Origin: Alloalcanivorax xenomutans
Lineage (GTDB): Bacteria; Pseudomonadota; Gammaproteobacteria; Pseudomonadales; Alcanivoracaceae
Reading direction: 5' to 3'
Assembly: GCF_900217905.1 (NCBI RefSeq)
Contig: NZ_OBMO01000004.1
Span: 124,001 to 188,000, forward strand
Length of the DNA: 64,000 nt
A model generated the notes under the pieces. It was given only the letters and a program-made list of their open reading frames with translations. It had not been told where the DNA came from and did not search any database. This document shows, piece after piece, positions 8,996-19,601 of the stretch; the stretch's first letter is position 1; each line of letters starts with the position of its first letter. The position numbers and the translations under genes were made by a program.

Positions 8996-9024
8996 TTGCC
9001 AGGGGGCTCGCGTATCCCTAAAAT
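8996..9024 (+). promoter_or_regulatory. Promoter of tRNA-Val
   Basis: TTGCCA (8996-9001) and TAAAAT (9019-9024) are separated by 17 bp and lie 14 bp before the tRNA 5' end. This is a good sigma-70 promoter. A GC-rich stretch (GCGCCCCTC) follows the -10 box, in the position of a stringent discriminator. Confidence 0.7.
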
Positions 9025-9037
9025 TGCGCCCCTCTGC

Positions 9038-9114
9038 AGGCACGTAGCTCAGTTGGTTAGAGCACCACCTTGACATGGTGGGGGTCGTTGGTTCGAATCC
9101 AATCGTGCCTACCA
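9038..9114 (+). tRNA. tRNA-Val(GAC)
   Basis: A complete 77-nt cloverleaf: acceptor arms AGGCACG/CGTGCCT, D arm AGCTCAGTTGG, anticodon loop TTGACAT with anticodon GAC, T arm GGTTCGAATCC, and an encoded CCA end. The anticodon stem CCACC/GGTGG matches bacterial tRNA-Val(GAC). Confidence 0.97.
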
Positions 9115-9248
9115 AACATTCCCGTTTTGAGATTCGATGCCCGGCGTCGGGGTTGTCCGGGTGTCGCCGCGTGGCATACAATGTCGCGCTACCCGTCAAA
9201 ACGGGCGAGGTTCGCCTCATTTCGATTCACTAAGTGGAGGTTCACGAC

Positions 9249-9788
9249 ATTAAGCGTGGAGGCAAGGGACGCGAGCAGCGTGCCAACATCAATCAGCAAA
9301 TCCAGGCCCGCGAAGTGCGGCTGATCGACGAAAACGGTGAGCAGCTTGGTATCGTTTCCCTGGAGGAAGCGTTACAAACGGCCACCGAGAAGCAGCTGGA
9401 TCTGGTGGAAATCTCCCCTGGTGCGGAACCGCCCGTTTGCCGGATCATGGATTACGGCAAGCATCTGTTTGAGCAAAAACAGAAGGCCAAGGAGTCTCGC
9501 AAGAAACAGCGCCAGACTCAGGTCAAGGAAATCAAATTCCGGCCTGGCACGGATTCCGGCGACTACGAGGTGAAGCTGCGTAACCTGAAGCGTTTCCTCG
9601 AAACCGGCGATAAAGCCAAGGTCACCGTGCGTTTCCGGGGTCGGGAAATGGCGCACCAGGAGCTCGGTCGCGAGCTGCTGGCACGGATTGAAGAGGATTT
9701 GGCGGAATACGGTTCCGTCGAGCAACGCCCGAACATGGAAGGGCGCCAGATGATCATGGTGCTCGGCCCGGGCAAAAAGAAGAAGTGA
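9249..9788 (+). CDS. infC: Translation initiation factor IF-3
   Basis: A 179-residue IF-3 with the N-terminal [23 protein letters not shown] block, the [12 protein letters not shown] signature and the C-terminal RFRGREMAH...[13 protein letters not shown] domain. The start is the rare ATT codon at 9249, 8 bp after a perfect GGAGG (9236-9240). The in-frame GTG at 9234 overlaps that Shine-Dalgarno and cannot be the start. ATT initiation allows IF-3 to repress its own translation, as in E. coli. It is first in the infC-rpmI-rplT block. Confidence 0.97.
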   Translation: MKRGGKGREQRANINQQIQAREVRLIDENGEQLGIVSLEEALQTATEKQLDLVEISPGAEPPVCRIMDYGKHLFEQKQKAKESRKKQRQTQVKEIKFRPGTDSGDYEVKLRNLKRFLETGDKAKVTVRFRGREMAHQELGRELLARIEEDLAEYGSVEQRPNMEGRQMIMVLGPGKKKK

Positions 9789-9841
9789 TCCGGATTCGGG
9801 TTGCTTAAGGTAATCAAGTACTCAGCAACGAGAAGGTAACC

Positions 9842-10036
9842 ATGCCTAAAATCAAGACAAACCGCGGGGCTGCAAAGCGTTTCAAGAAAACCGCCTCCGG
9901 TTTCAAGCGCAAGCAGGCATTCAAAAACCACATTCTGACGAAGAAGTCCTCCAAGCGGATTCGTCAGCTGCGTCCGAAGCAGGAAGTCCACGAGAATGAT
10001 GTGGCCCTGGTTAAACGCATGATGCCCTATAGCTGA
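9842..10036 (+). CDS. rpmI: 50S ribosomal protein L35
   Basis: A 64-residue, very basic protein beginning [17 protein letters not shown], the L35 signature, and ending near MMPYS. It binds 23S rRNA late in large-subunit assembly. The gene lies between infC and rplT as in nearly all bacteria, with an AGAAGG-type ribosome-binding site just upstream. Confidence 0.98.
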   Translation: MPKIKTNRGAAKRFKKTASGFKRKQAFKNHILTKKSSKRIRQLRPKQEVHENDVALVKRMMPYS

Positions 10037-10079
10037 GCCAACAGCTCAGTATCGCAACTGGTTTTTGGAGATCTGAATA

Positions 10080-10439
10080 ATGGCTCGAGTTAAACGTGGT
10101 GTGCAGGCCCGTCGCCGGCACAAGAAAATCCTTAAGCAAGCCAAAGGTTACTATGGCGCGCGCAGCCGGGTGTTCCGCGTAGCGGTACAGGCGGTAACCA
10201 AAGCGGGTCAGTACGCTTATCGCGACCGTAAAGTTCGCAAGCGTCAGTTCCGTCGTCTGTGGATCGTGCGTATCAACGCCGCGGCCCGTGTTAACGGCCT
10301 GTCCTACAGCCGTTTGATCGATGGTCTGAAAAAGGCATCCATCGACATCGACCGTAAAGTGCTGGCCGATCTGGCCGTGCGTGATCTGGGCGCGTTTGGT
10401 GCTTTGGCTGAGAAAGCCAAAGCGAGCCTCGCCGCCTGA
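10080..10439 (+). CDS. rplT: 50S ribosomal protein L20
   Basis: A 119-residue basic protein beginning [19 protein letters not shown] and containing [14 protein letters not shown] and [11 protein letters not shown], all characteristic of L20. It is an early assembly protein of the 50S subunit and in E. coli represses rpmI-rplT translation. It lies 43 bp after rpmI. Confidence 0.98.
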   Translation: MARVKRGVQARRRHKKILKQAKGYYGARSRVFRVAVQAVTKAGQYAYRDRKVRKRQFRRLWIVRINAAARVNGLSYSRLIDGLKKASIDIDRKVLADLAVRDLGAFGALAEKAKASLAA

Positions 10440-10492
10440 GCACCTGTGACGTTACTCTTGTAATCAGAAGCGTAACGACAAGGCACTCTCGA

Positions 10493-10525
10493 CGGGGGAA
10501 GAGCTCGCGCTCTTCCCCCGTTTTC
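10493..10525 (+). terminator. Intrinsic terminator between rplT and pheS
   Basis: A perfect 12-bp GC-rich stem (arms 10493-10504 and 10509-10520) with the loop TCGC is followed by TTTTCGTTT. A weaker hairpin CGTTAC/GTAACG lies just upstream (10450-10477). No Phe-rich leader peptide like E. coli pheM is visible, so this looks like a plain terminator or attenuator. Confidence 0.9.
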
Positions 10526-10608
10526 GTTTGCGTGGCCGTCAGGCCGCGATGGGATCGACCCGCGGGCCAGGGGCGTGGCGGGGGAAATCAGCAACCACTG
10601 GTGGATAA

Positions 10609-11637
<1,029 letters not shown>

Positions 11638-11704
11638 GCGCGTCACCACCGGATACCGCAGCGTAGGCCGAGCGGCCGCGAACCGAATTTAAGGAACACC
11701 GAGA

Positions 11705-14080
11705 ATGCGTTTCAACGAAGCCTGGTTACGGGAATGGGCTAATCCCGACATCGATACCGACACGCTGGTGCACCAACTGACCATGGCGGGTCTGGAAGTG
11801 GACGCCGTGGAGCCGGTGGTGCCGGCCTTCAGCGGAGTGGTGGTGGGTCGCATCACAAGCTGCCAGCCGCACCCGGATGCCGACAAACTGCGTCTGTGCG
11901 AAGTGGACGATGGCACGGAGGTGTTCCCGGTGGTATGCGGTGCCCCCAATGCCCGCGAAGGGCTGAAGGCGCCGTTCGCCCGTATCGGCGCGGTGTTGCC
12001 CGGCGACTTCAAGATCAAGAAGGCCAAGCTGCGCGGTCAGCCTTCCGAGGGCATGCTCTGCGGCGCCTCCGAACTGGGCATGGAAGACCTCATCGACGGT
12101 CTGCTTGAACTACCGGAAGACGCGCCGGTGGGCACCGATATCCGTGACTATCTCGGGCTCAACGACACTATCATCGAAGTGGACCTGACCCCCAACCGGG
12201 CGGATTGCCTGAGTCTGCGCGGCGTGGCCCGGGAAGTGGGCGTGCTCAACCGGGTGCCGCTGAATGAACCGGCCATCGAGCCGGTGGCGCCCCGGATCGA
12301 TGATGTTTTCCCGGTGACCGTGGACGACGCCGAAGCCTGCCCCCGTTATCTGGGCCGGGTGATCCGGGACGTCAACGTTGCCGCGCCGACGCCGCTGTGG
12401 ATGGTGGAACGGCTGCGCCGGGCCGGTTTGCGCTCCATCGATCCGGTGGTGGACGTCACCAACTATGTCCTGCTGGAACTGGGCCAACCGCTGCATGCCT
12501 TCGATCTGAACCGACTCAACGACGGTATCCGTGTGCGCCGGGCACAAGCCGGTGAGCAATTGGAAACCCTGGACGAACAGACTCTGGAACTGCGCGACGA
12601 CACCCTGGTGATCGCCGATGGGCAGGGGCCACTGGCCTTGGCCGGCATCATGGGCGGCCGCCCCAGCGCGGTATCCGCTGATACCCGTGATCTGTTCCTG
12701 GAATGCGCTTTCTTCAGTCCGCTGGCCGTTGTTGGCAAAGCTCGTTCCTACGGCCTGCACACCGATTCTTCCCATCGCTTCGAGCGTGGCGTGGATCCTG
12801 CGCTGCAAGCCCGGGCCATCGAGCGCGCCACTGCCCTGATCCTGGAGATCGCCGGTGGCCGTCCCGGCCCGGTGAGCGGCAGCGAGGACGCGGCGTCCTT
12901 GCCGGCCCCGGCGGCCATCGAACTGTATGCCGATCACGCCACCCGATTGCTGGGCAGCCCCCTGCGGAACGAAGAAATCGTCGACATTCTGCAACGGCTT
13001 GGCATGGACGTGAGTGAACAGGGCGAGGGGCATTGGCGGGTAACCGCGCCGAGCTGGCGTTTCGACATGGCCATCGAGCAGGACCTGATCGAGGAACTGG
13101 CGCGGATTCACGGTTACGACCGTCTGCCCAACCGGGTACCGGCGGGCACCCCCGCAGGCAACACGCAATACGAACACAAGGTGCCGCTGCGCCGGCTGTC
13201 CGATGCGCTGCGCGATCGCGGCTATATGGAAGCGATCACCTACAGCTTCGTGGCGCCGGAAATCCTGGCCCAGGTGGATCCGGATCACCCGCCTCTGGCA
13301 TTACTGAACCCGATTTCCGCCGATCTCGGTGTGATGCGCACCACCCTGATGGCGGGCCTGCTGACCACCGCCCAGCGCAACCTGAACCGGCAAATTGACC
13401 GTCTGCGCCTGTTCGAAACCGGGCTGCGTTTCGTGCCCGGTGAGCAGGAACTCACTCAGCAGCCGATGGTGGCGGGGCTGCTCTATGGCAGCGCGGCACC
13501 GGCGCATTGGCAGAGCAAACCGCGTGCGGTGGATTTCTATGACCTGAAAGGGGACGTGGAATCCCTGCTGGCGCTGTCCGCCAGCGAGGACTTCCGCTTT
13601 GTCGCCGCCACCCACCCGGCCTTGCATCCGGGGCAGTGCGCGCGGCTGGAGCGGGATGGCGAGATCGTGGGTTATCTGGGGCGTATTCATCCGCGTCTGG
13701 CCGCCCAACTGGATTTGCCCGCCGACCTTTATCTGTTCGAGCTGATCCTGGAACCGCTGGTGACCGGGCGTTTGCCACGGTTCCAGCCGGTGTCCGAATT
13801 CCCACGCGTGCAGCGGGACCTGGCCTTCGTGGTGGCCACCGAAGTGGCGGCCGGGGACCTGCTGGAACTGGTGCGGGAAACCTGCGACGAACGTCTGCGC
13901 GATGTGCAGGTATTCGATGTCTACCAGGGCGAGCACATCGACCAGGGTTACAAAAGCCTGGCCATGACCTTGACCTTCCAGGACGCTTCCAGCACTCTTA
14001 GGGACGATCAGGTCAATGCCCTGGTCGAAGCGGTAGTATCCCAGTTAAAACAACGATTTAACGCCAATCTCAGGGTCTAA
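11705..14080 (+). CDS. pheT: Phenylalanyl-tRNA synthetase beta subunit
   Basis: At 791 residues this has the full length of bacterial PheT. Domains in order are the N-terminal tRNA-binding OB fold (about 40-150), B3/B4 editing domain (with the GRPSAVSADT region), B5 domain, synthetase-like core and C-terminal ferredoxin-fold anticodon-binding domain (VSEFPRVQRDLAFVV...). Co-transcribed with pheS. Confidence 0.98.
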   Translation: MRFNEAWLREWANPDIDTDTLVHQLTMAGLEVDAVEPVVPAFSGVVVGRITSCQPHPDADKLRLCEVDDGTEVFPVVCGAPNAREGLKAPFARIGAVLPGDFKIKKAKLRGQPSEGMLCGASELGMEDLIDGLLELPEDAPVGTDIRDYLGLNDTIIEVDLTPNRADCLSLRGVAREVGVLNRVPLNEPAIEPVAPRIDDVFPVTVDDAEACPRYLGRVIRDVNVAAPTPLWMVERLRRAGLRSIDPVVDVTNYVLLELGQPLHAFDLNRLNDGIRVRRAQAGEQLETLDEQTLELRDDTLVIADGQGPLALAGIMGGRPSAVSADTRDLFLECAFFSPLAVVGKARSYGLHTDSSHRFERGVDPALQARAIERATALILEIAGGRPGPVSGSEDAASLPAPAAIELYADHATRLLGSPLRNEEIVDILQRLGMDVSEQGEGHWRVTAPSWRFDMAIEQDLIEELARIHGYDRLPNRVPAGTPAGNTQYEHKVPLRRLSDALRDRGYMEAITYSFVAPEILAQVDPDHPPLALLNPISADLGVMRTTLMAGLLTTAQRNLNRQIDRLRLFETGLRFVPGEQELTQQPMVAGLLYGSAAPAHWQSKPRAVDFYDLKGDVESLLALSASEDFRFVAATHPALHPGQCARLERDGEIVGYLGRIHPRLAAQLDLPADLYLFELILEPLVTGRLPRFQPVSEFPRVQRDLAFVVATEVAAGDLLELVRETCDERLRDVQVFDVYQGEHIDQGYKSLAMTLTFQDASSTLRDDQVNALVEAVVSQLKQRFNANLRV

Positions 14081-14092
14081 ACCGAGGCAGAT

Positions 14093-14395
14093 ATGAGCGC
14101 GCTGACCAAGGCCGGCATGGCGGAGCGACTGCACGAAGAGTTGGGACTGAACAAACGGGAAGCCAAGGAATTGGTGGAGATGTTTTTCCAGGAATTGCGT
14201 GAAGCGCTGGAAAACAATCGCCCGGTGAAACTGTCCGGCTTCGGCAACTTCGAACTGCGTGATAAAAGTGAGCGGCCCGGTCGCAATCCCAAGACCGGTG
14301 AGGAAATTCCCATAACCGCTCGGCGGGTGGTGACCTTCCGGCCTGGTCAGAAACTCAAGCAGCGGGTGGAAGATTACCATGCTGGAACCCAGTAA
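14093..14395 (+). CDS. ihfA: Integration host factor alpha subunit
   Basis: A 100-residue HU/IHF-family protein: [30 protein letters not shown], then the beta-arm region [26 protein letters not shown], typical of IhfA. With IhfB it bends DNA at specific sites. It follows pheT by 12 bp, the conserved pheST-ihfA order, and overlaps the next gene by 17 bp. Confidence 0.97.
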   Translation: MSALTKAGMAERLHEELGLNKREAKELVEMFFQELREALENNRPVKLSGFGNFELRDKSERPGRNPKTGEEIPITARRVVTFRPGQKLKQRVEDYHAGTQ

Positions 14396-14735
14396 TAACG
14401 ACGAGCTTCCCGCCATCCCCGGCAAACGCTACTTCACCATTGGCGAGGTCAGCGAGCTGTGCGATGTGAAGCCGCATGTGCTGCGTTACTGGGAGCAGGA
14501 GTTTCCACAACTGAAACCGGTGAAGCGGCGCGGCAACCGCCGCTATTACCAGCGTCAGGACGTGCTCACCATCCGCCAGATCCGCAGCTTGCTTTATGAG
14601 CAAGGCTTCACCATCGGCGGTGCCCGTCAGCAGCTCTCCGGCGACGCCAACTCCGAAAGCGCCACTCGCTACCATCAGCTGATCCGGCAAATGAGGGTGG
14701 AGCTGGAGGAAGTGCTGGACGCGCTGAAGGCCTGA
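14379..14735 (+). CDS. MerR family transcriptional regulator
   Basis: A 118-residue MerR-type protein. The N-terminal winged helix shows [32 protein letters not shown] and [29 protein letters not shown]; a short C-terminal coiled coil follows. There is no Cys-rich effector motif, so metal sensing is unlikely. This small MerR protein is regularly found after ihfA in gammaproteobacteria; its targets are unknown. The start overlaps ihfA. Confidence 0.9.
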   Translation: MLEPSNNDELPAIPGKRYFTIGEVSELCDVKPHVLRYWEQEFPQLKPVKRRGNRRYYQRQDVLTIRQIRSLLYEQGFTIGGARQQLSGDANSESATRYHQLIRQMRVELEEVLDALKA

Positions 14736-14866
14736 GCGGGGGGCTGGCCAATTCCCACCCAACCAACGCCGGGCGGCGGTTTTTCGGGTTCCATCCGCGT
14801 CATGAATCCGTTATGATTCCCGCCGCTTCGACGCAGAGCCCTCTCTGCCGAGCAAGCAACCACTCT

Positions 14867-14943
14867 CGGGGCGTAGCGCAGTCTGGTAGCGCACTTGCAT
14901 GGGGTGCAAGGGGTCGGAGGTTCGAATCCTCCCGTCCCGACCA
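14867..14943 (+). tRNA. tRNA-Pro(GGG)
   Basis: A complete 77-nt cloverleaf: acceptor arms CGGGGCG/CGTCCCG, anticodon stem CTTGC/GCAAG, loop ATGGGGT giving anticodon GGG, T arm GGTTCGAATCC, and an encoded CCA. TATGAT at 14812-14817 is a possible -10 box upstream. Confidence 0.97.
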
Positions 14944-14951
14944 AACGAGAG

Positions 14952-14985
14952 AAAAAGCCCTGGTGATTTTCACCGGGGCTTTTTT
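14952..14985 (+). terminator. Terminator of tRNA-Pro
   Basis: The stem AAAAGCCCTGGTGA pairs with TCACCGGGGCTTTT (one T-G pair) and ends in a run of T, 9 nt after the tRNA CCA. This is a strong intrinsic terminator. Confidence 0.9.
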
Positions 14986-15090
14986 GTGGCCGCTGCCCTG
15001 GGCACTTTTGCCTCGGTTTGACCTCTATATTTCCTGATCGAGACACGCCATGCTTGGCGTGGGATACTTTCGTTTCCGACAAGGATTTCC

Positions 15091-17697
15091 ATGGCAGCTT
15101 GGTCGCGGCGTCGAATCGGGGTGGTGGCAACACTGGTGATTCTGGTGTTGTTGCTGCTGTTGCCGTTCGTGATCGCCTGGAGTCTGGGTTGGCGTTGGCA
15201 GGGCGTCGGCTGGCGTCAGGGACTGGTGATCACCGGTCTGTGGCAGCAGCAGGGTGAATGCCGCCCTTTGTCGCTGCGGGGATTGCGTCTTTCCTCGCTG
15301 CGCCCCATCACGGTCACTGTCGACAGCGTGTCGATTCGCCAGTGTGATTCCGATACCGCTACCGAGCCACTTTCCGAATTGCCTGATCTGCCCGCGTTAC
15401 ACGTCAAAGTGTGGGCGTTGCAGTGGCAGGACTATCCGCCGTTATCTCTTGAACTGACGCAGGAAAACGGTCACTGGCGGGGGCGGGCCGGATTTCGTAA
15501 TGGCGAGGTGCTGGGTGATTACCAGCAGGACAGCGGTGCCTGGCAGGTGCATGGGCAAATCCCGGTGTCGGATCTGGATAGCCGCGCCATCGGCGTGGTG
15601 GAACTCGGAGGCTCGGGGCAATGGCTTCCCGATCAGCCGGTCCGGGCCGATTTGGCGCTGGCCGGCAGCGAGCTGGGTATGGCCGGTGAGGATTACCGGG
15701 CCAATCTGAGTGGTACGGTCACCGTGGAGCAACCTCGCTGGCAGGCGTCACTGACGCTGTCCGACCCGCTGGCGCTGCCGGCGGGATGGCGGTTATTGCC
15801 GGGGGAGGGGCTGACCGCCAGCGGGACTTTCGACGGCTTGATCGAACAGGCCAAGGGGCGGCTGCAGGCTCGGGGACCGCAAGGGCAAGCGCTGCTCACT
15901 CTGGCCAGTGACGATCAGAGGCTGGGAGCAGGGCAGGGGCGTTTGACGCTGTCCGAAGGGATGGATGGCACCGTCGCCTTTCAGTGGCAGGGAGTGCAAC
16001 TGCTGGTGGCGCCGTTCGAGCTGACTCTGCCGGAACAGATGCGGTTGAGTTTGCGGGAATCGGTGACAATGCCATTGGCCGCCGATGGAGACGTGACGCT
16101 GCCGCTGTCCGCGCATTATCAGGGCGCCACCGTGACCGCCGAGAACAGCCAGTTGCTGTGGAGCCCGGACGGCGTGCATTGGCAAGGGGCGTTGTCCCTG
16201 TCGGGGCAATGGCAAGGGTATCGTCTGAGCGGCGGTTGGCGCGGCCGGACTGGCGTGGACGGCGTTAGTGGGGAGCCGCTCAAAGTGCGTCTCGAAAACG
16301 CGGATCTGAGCGTGGAGGCCACGGCACCGGTGGCGGAATTGAAGCCGCCACACTGGCCGGTACAGGCGTCACTCAAGGGACATTATCAGCGTCTGCCGTT
16401 CCAGGCCCGGATGAGCGGGCGCAGGGATGACCATGGAGGTTGGGCCGGCAGCCTGGATGCCGATGTGGACGCGGCGGATTACCTGGACCAGGGTGGCACC
16501 GCGCGCCTTGATGGGCGTTGGCAGTGGCGCGAAGGCGTATTCACCCTGGCCAGTGGCGCGGCGATTTCCGTGGCGCAGGCGGTGCATGGAAAGATGCTGT
16601 TGAAGCCGTTGTCGCTGACCGCGCGGACGCCGCTGCGTTATCAGGATGGCGGTATTCATGGGCAACTGGCTCTGCGGGGAGAAGGGCTGCTGGCGGAGCG
16701 TTGGGAATTGCCGGTGCTCACCGGCACGGTGAATCTGAACGGGCAGCGTGCCCGGGCGGAGCTGGCGGTAAAGGACTGGGAAGCGTCACTGGCGGTCAGT
16801 GCCCGTCCCTTTGGCACGGGTTATGCCGGTGATCTGTCGTTGGCCTCCGCGTTGCGTCCGGAACTGAGCCGGGGGCTTGGTTTTACCTTGCAGTCCGGGC
16901 AGTTGGTCGCTGACGGTGACTGGTTGTGGGACGAGGTGGTTTCTTTCGGAGTGAAAGCCAATGTCTCCGGGGCGGACCTGGACTGGGGCAGTGTGCTGGC
17001 GCGTGGACTGAACGCACGATTGGCTCTGGACTGGCAGGATGGTGAGGCCGACCTGAGAACACGGGAGCCGATTTCCCTGGCGTCGGTGGATGTGGGTACG
17101 CCGATCACCAATATTCGCTTGAGCGGTCACTCGGATCTGGAGGTCTGGCGTTTCAGCGATATCCGAGCCGAGGTGCTCGGCGGTGAAGTGCTGGCGCCGA
17201 AGTTGCAGTGGCCGTCGGATCAGTGGCAGACGGTGGTGGTGACCGGTATTGACCTGAACCAGGTGGCGGCGTTGCAGAATGAGCCGGCGGTATCGTTGTC
17301 CGGTACGGTGGGCGGCTATCTACCGCTGCGTTTGTCGCGCAACAGCATGGCGGTGCGGGGCGGGCGCTTGTCCAATGAAGGCCCTTTGTCCCTGGAAGTG
17401 CCAATGACCTCGGCGGTCCAGGCCATGGCGCAATCCAATCAGGCGGTGGGGCTGGCACTGGATTCATTGAACCCGTTGTTGATCAGTCGCTTTTTTGCAC
17501 AGCTGGATATGGAGGACAGCGGCTGGCTGGACGCGGCGGTCACCATCGAGGGCATTAACCCGCAACAAAATCGCTTGCCCGTGGTCTTTAATTACACACA
17601 CAAGGAAAATGTCAGGGACCTGTTGCGCAGCCTGCGCATCGGTGATCAGATCACCGATGAGATCATGAATCGGACGCCGATGGAGAGCACACAATGA
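15091..17697 (+). CDS. ydbH: YdbH family intermembrane phospholipid transport protein
   Basis: An 868-residue protein with one N-terminal membrane anchor (about residues 10-30) and a very long beta-strand-rich periplasmic region, typical of the AsmA-like/TamB-like bridge proteins. The C-terminal 150 residues have the DUF3971/dicarboxylate-transport pattern of YdbH (GTVGGYLPLRLS...LSLEVPMTSAVQAMAQSNQAV). In E. coli YdbH acts redundantly with YhdP and TamB to carry phospholipid to the outer membrane. It overlaps the downstream lipoprotein gene by 4 bp, giving the ydbH-ynbE-ydbL operon. Confidence 0.88.
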   Translation: MAAWSRRRIGVVATLVILVLLLLLPFVIAWSLGWRWQGVGWRQGLVITGLWQQQGECRPLSLRGLRLSSLRPITVTVDSVSIRQCDSDTATEPLSELPDLPALHVKVWALQWQDYPPLSLELTQENGHWRGRAGFRNGEVLGDYQQDSGAWQVHGQIPVSDLDSRAIGVVELGGSGQWLPDQPVRADLALAGSELGMAGEDYRANLSGTVTVEQPRWQASLTLSDPLALPAGWRLLPGEGLTASGTFDGLIEQAKGRLQARGPQGQALLTLASDDQRLGAGQGRLTLSEGMDGTVAFQWQGVQLLVAPFELTLPEQMRLSLRESVTMPLAADGDVTLPLSAHYQGATVTAENSQLLWSPDGVHWQGALSLSGQWQGYRLSGGWRGRTGVDGVSGEPLKVRLENADLSVEATAPVAELKPPHWPVQASLKGHYQRLPFQARMSGRRDDHGGWAGSLDADVDAADYLDQGGTARLDGRWQWREGVFTLASGAAISVAQAVHGKMLLKPLSLTARTPLRYQDGGIHGQLALRGEGLLAERWELPVLTGTVNLNGQRARAELAVKDWEASLAVSARPFGTGYAGDLSLASALRPELSRGLGFTLQSGQLVADGDWLWDEVVSFGVKANVSGADLDWGSVLARGLNARLALDWQDGEADLRTREPISLASVDVGTPITNIRLSGHSDLEVWRFSDIRAEVLGGEVLAPKLQWPSDQWQTVVVTGIDLNQVAALQNEPAVSLSGTVGGYLPLRLSRNSMAVRGGRLSNEGPLSLEVPMTSAVQAMAQSNQAVGLALDSLNPLLISRFFAQLDMEDSGWLDAAVTIEGINPQQNRLPVVFNYTHKENVRDLLRSLRIGDQITDEIMNRTPMESTQ

Positions 17698-17894
17698 AAA
17701 TCAATCGGGGAGGGCGAGGCCTGTTGTTGACGGCTCTGATGTTGCCGCTGATGGCCTGTACGCCCCGGGTGGCACTGGAAGCGCCCAAGGAACCGATCAC
17801 CATCAACCTGAATGTGAAAATTGATCACGAAATCCGGTTGAAGGTGGAAAAAGACATCGATGCGTTGTTCGAACAGAACGACGATCTGTTTTAA
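17694..17894 (+). CDS. ynbE: YnbE family outer membrane lipoprotein
   Basis: A 66-residue lipoprotein with lipobox LMAC (Cys22). The mature part, INLNVKIDHEIRLKVEKDIDALF, matches the YnbE pattern. In E. coli YnbE is an outer membrane lipoprotein that stacks by beta-strand augmentation on the C-terminus of YdbH. The ATGA overlap with ydbH couples their translation. Confidence 0.88.
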   Translation: MKINRGGRGLLLTALMLPLMACTPRVALEAPKEPITINLNVKIDHEIRLKVEKDIDALFEQNDDLF

Positions 17895-17924
17895 CGCTTG
17901 CCAGGAAAATGAGGGAGGCAAGGC

Positions 17925-18251
17925 ATGATGAAGATAATCAAAGTCGCGCTGATGGTGATGGCGCTGACAATGGCGGGGAGCGCCTTCGCATTGGAGTTGG
18001 ACCAGGCCAAAACCCAGGGGTTGGTGGGCGAGCAGCCCAATGGCTATCTGGGGGTGGTGAAGGCAACGCCGGAAGCGGTGCAACTGGTATCGGAAGTCAA
18101 TGAAAAACGGCGCCAGGCCTATGAACGCATCGCCCGTCAGAACGGCATCACACTGGAGCAGGTAGCCAATCTGGCCGGTCAGAAGGCCATCGAAAAAACC
18201 GCCGGAGGGGAATACGTCAAAACTCCGGACGGGCAGTGGATTAAAAAATAA
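17925..18251 (+). CDS. ydbL: YdbL family periplasmic protein (DUF1318)
   Basis: A 108-residue secreted protein. The signal peptide ends near SAFA|LELD, and the mature region shows KTQGLVGEQPNGYLGVV, VNEKRRQAYERIARQNG and the DUF1318 core. YdbL is reported to modulate YdbH-YnbE assembly in E. coli. A GGGAGGCAAGGC ribosome-binding region precedes the double ATG. It is last in the ydbH-ynbE-ydbL operon. Confidence 0.88.
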   Translation: MMKIIKVALMVMALTMAGSAFALELDQAKTQGLVGEQPNGYLGVVKATPEAVQLVSEVNEKRRQAYERIARQNGITLEQVANLAGQKAIEKTAGGEYVKTPDGQWIKK

Positions 18252-18293
18252 TTCATAGGTCGTTATAATTAGTTTTTTGTTTTTTATAGTAAT

Positions 18294-18321
18294 AAATGAC
18301 CTTCTCCCTGGAAGGTCATTT
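18294..18321. terminator. Hairpin after ydbL
   Basis: A perfect 11-bp stem AAATGACCTTC/GAAGGTCATTT with loop TCCCTG lies 42 bp after ydbL. No T-run follows, so termination is likely but not certain. A T-rich stretch (18271-18286) precedes it. Confidence 0.5.
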
Positions 18322-18463
18322 GAAACTGAACGCTTAGGGAATGTTAGATGAGGTAAAAAAAGTTCCACTTTTCCACAATATTTACGTTTGTCTATCCTCA
18401 TCAGACGATGGCGGCTCTACATTGATCCCATTGTGGATCGATTTGTACCGATAGGAGCTTGCC

Positions 18464-19564
18464 ATGAAAGAAAGATTGCTCGCAGCGGCGTTCATCTCCC
18501 CGATGATGATTGCCGCCCCTGCCTTCGCCGAAAACGTACCGGACACTTATGGGTACATCGGCGCCAACGCCAGCCATTATTTCTTTTACGACAACGAAGC
18601 CTTCGGTGAAGACGTCGATGGCGGTGAAGACAACTGGTTCTATGGCGGCCAGCTTGGCTGGCGCTTCAACCCCAACTGGTCCATCCAGGCCTGGTACGAA
18701 GAAGCCGATGGTGACGTGGAAAGCGATTACGATTCCGGCGCCCGCTGGGATGTGCAGAGCTATTTCGCCAGCCTGCGTTACCACATGAACGGCACCAGCT
18801 TCCTGGGTTTTGAACCCTATGCCGGTTTCAACATGGGCGACCTGGTACTGGAAAGCCTCAACGACAACGCTACCGGCGATAAAGGCGATAAGCAGCACGC
18901 CTTCATGACCGGGGTGGAAGTTGGTATTCAGCGCGCCTTCGCTGATCGCATCCTGCTGGATCTGGGCACCCGCCAGGCCTATGCGGCGGATCGGGATTTC
19001 TGGACCGGCCAGGTTTACGCCGCGGTTAACGTTCTGTTCGGTGTAAGCGCCGCTCATGCCGCGCCGGAACCGGAGCCGGAACCGGTGATTGGCGATCAGG
19101 ACGGCGATGGCGTGCCGGATGATCGCGATGCCTGCCCGGATACCCCGGCCGGTGCCGTGGTGGATGAGCGCGGTTGTCAGAAATACGACACGGTCAGCGA
19201 TCAGAGCATGAACGTGATTTACTTCGGCTTCGACAAAGCGGATATCGGCGCCCAGTTCAATGACGAAGTCCGTCAGGCCGCGGACAACCTGAACAAAGGC
19301 GAAAGCGGTTCCATCCGCGTGGAAGGCCATGCTGACAGCACCGGCCCGGCGGAATACAACCAGGGTCTGTCCGAGCGTCGTGCCCAGGCGGTGAAGGATC
19401 GTCTGATCCAGGATTACAAAGTGGATGGTTCCAAGATCACCACCAAGGGCTTCGGTGAAACCCGCCCGGCGGAATCCAACGACACTCGCGAAGGTCGGGC
19501 GCGGAATCGTCGCGCGGAAATCTTCGTCGATACCGAGCAGTCCGAACCGCAGTTCAAGGAGTAA
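18464..19564 (+). CDS. OmpA family outer membrane protein
   Basis: A 366-residue protein with a signal peptide cleaved near AFA|EN (residue 22), an eight-stranded barrel with alternating aromatic strands (about 25-190), a Pro/Glu linker (APEPEPEPV), a thrombospondin type-3-like calcium repeat (DQDGDGVPDDRDACPDT) and a C-terminal OmpA peptidoglycan-binding domain (GHADSTG...GFGETRPAESND...RRAEI). It resembles OprF-type structural porins tethering the outer membrane to the cell wall. It stands alone and ends in a strong terminator. Confidence 0.94.
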   Translation: MKERLLAAAFISPMMIAAPAFAENVPDTYGYIGANASHYFFYDNEAFGEDVDGGEDNWFYGGQLGWRFNPNWSIQAWYEEADGDVESDYDSGARWDVQSYFASLRYHMNGTSFLGFEPYAGFNMGDLVLESLNDNATGDKGDKQHAFMTGVEVGIQRAFADRILLDLGTRQAYAADRDFWTGQVYAAVNVLFGVSAAHAAPEPEPEPVIGDQDGDGVPDDRDACPDTPAGAVVDERGCQKYDTVSDQSMNVIYFGFDKADIGAQFNDEVRQAADNLNKGESGSIRVEGHADSTGPAEYNQGLSERRAQAVKDRLIQDYKVDGSKITTKGFGETRPAESNDTREGRARNRRAEIFVDTEQSEPQFKE

Positions 19565-19601
19565 GCGTCTGAACGGACAGGGATGTCCGGTGTGACCAGA
19601 G

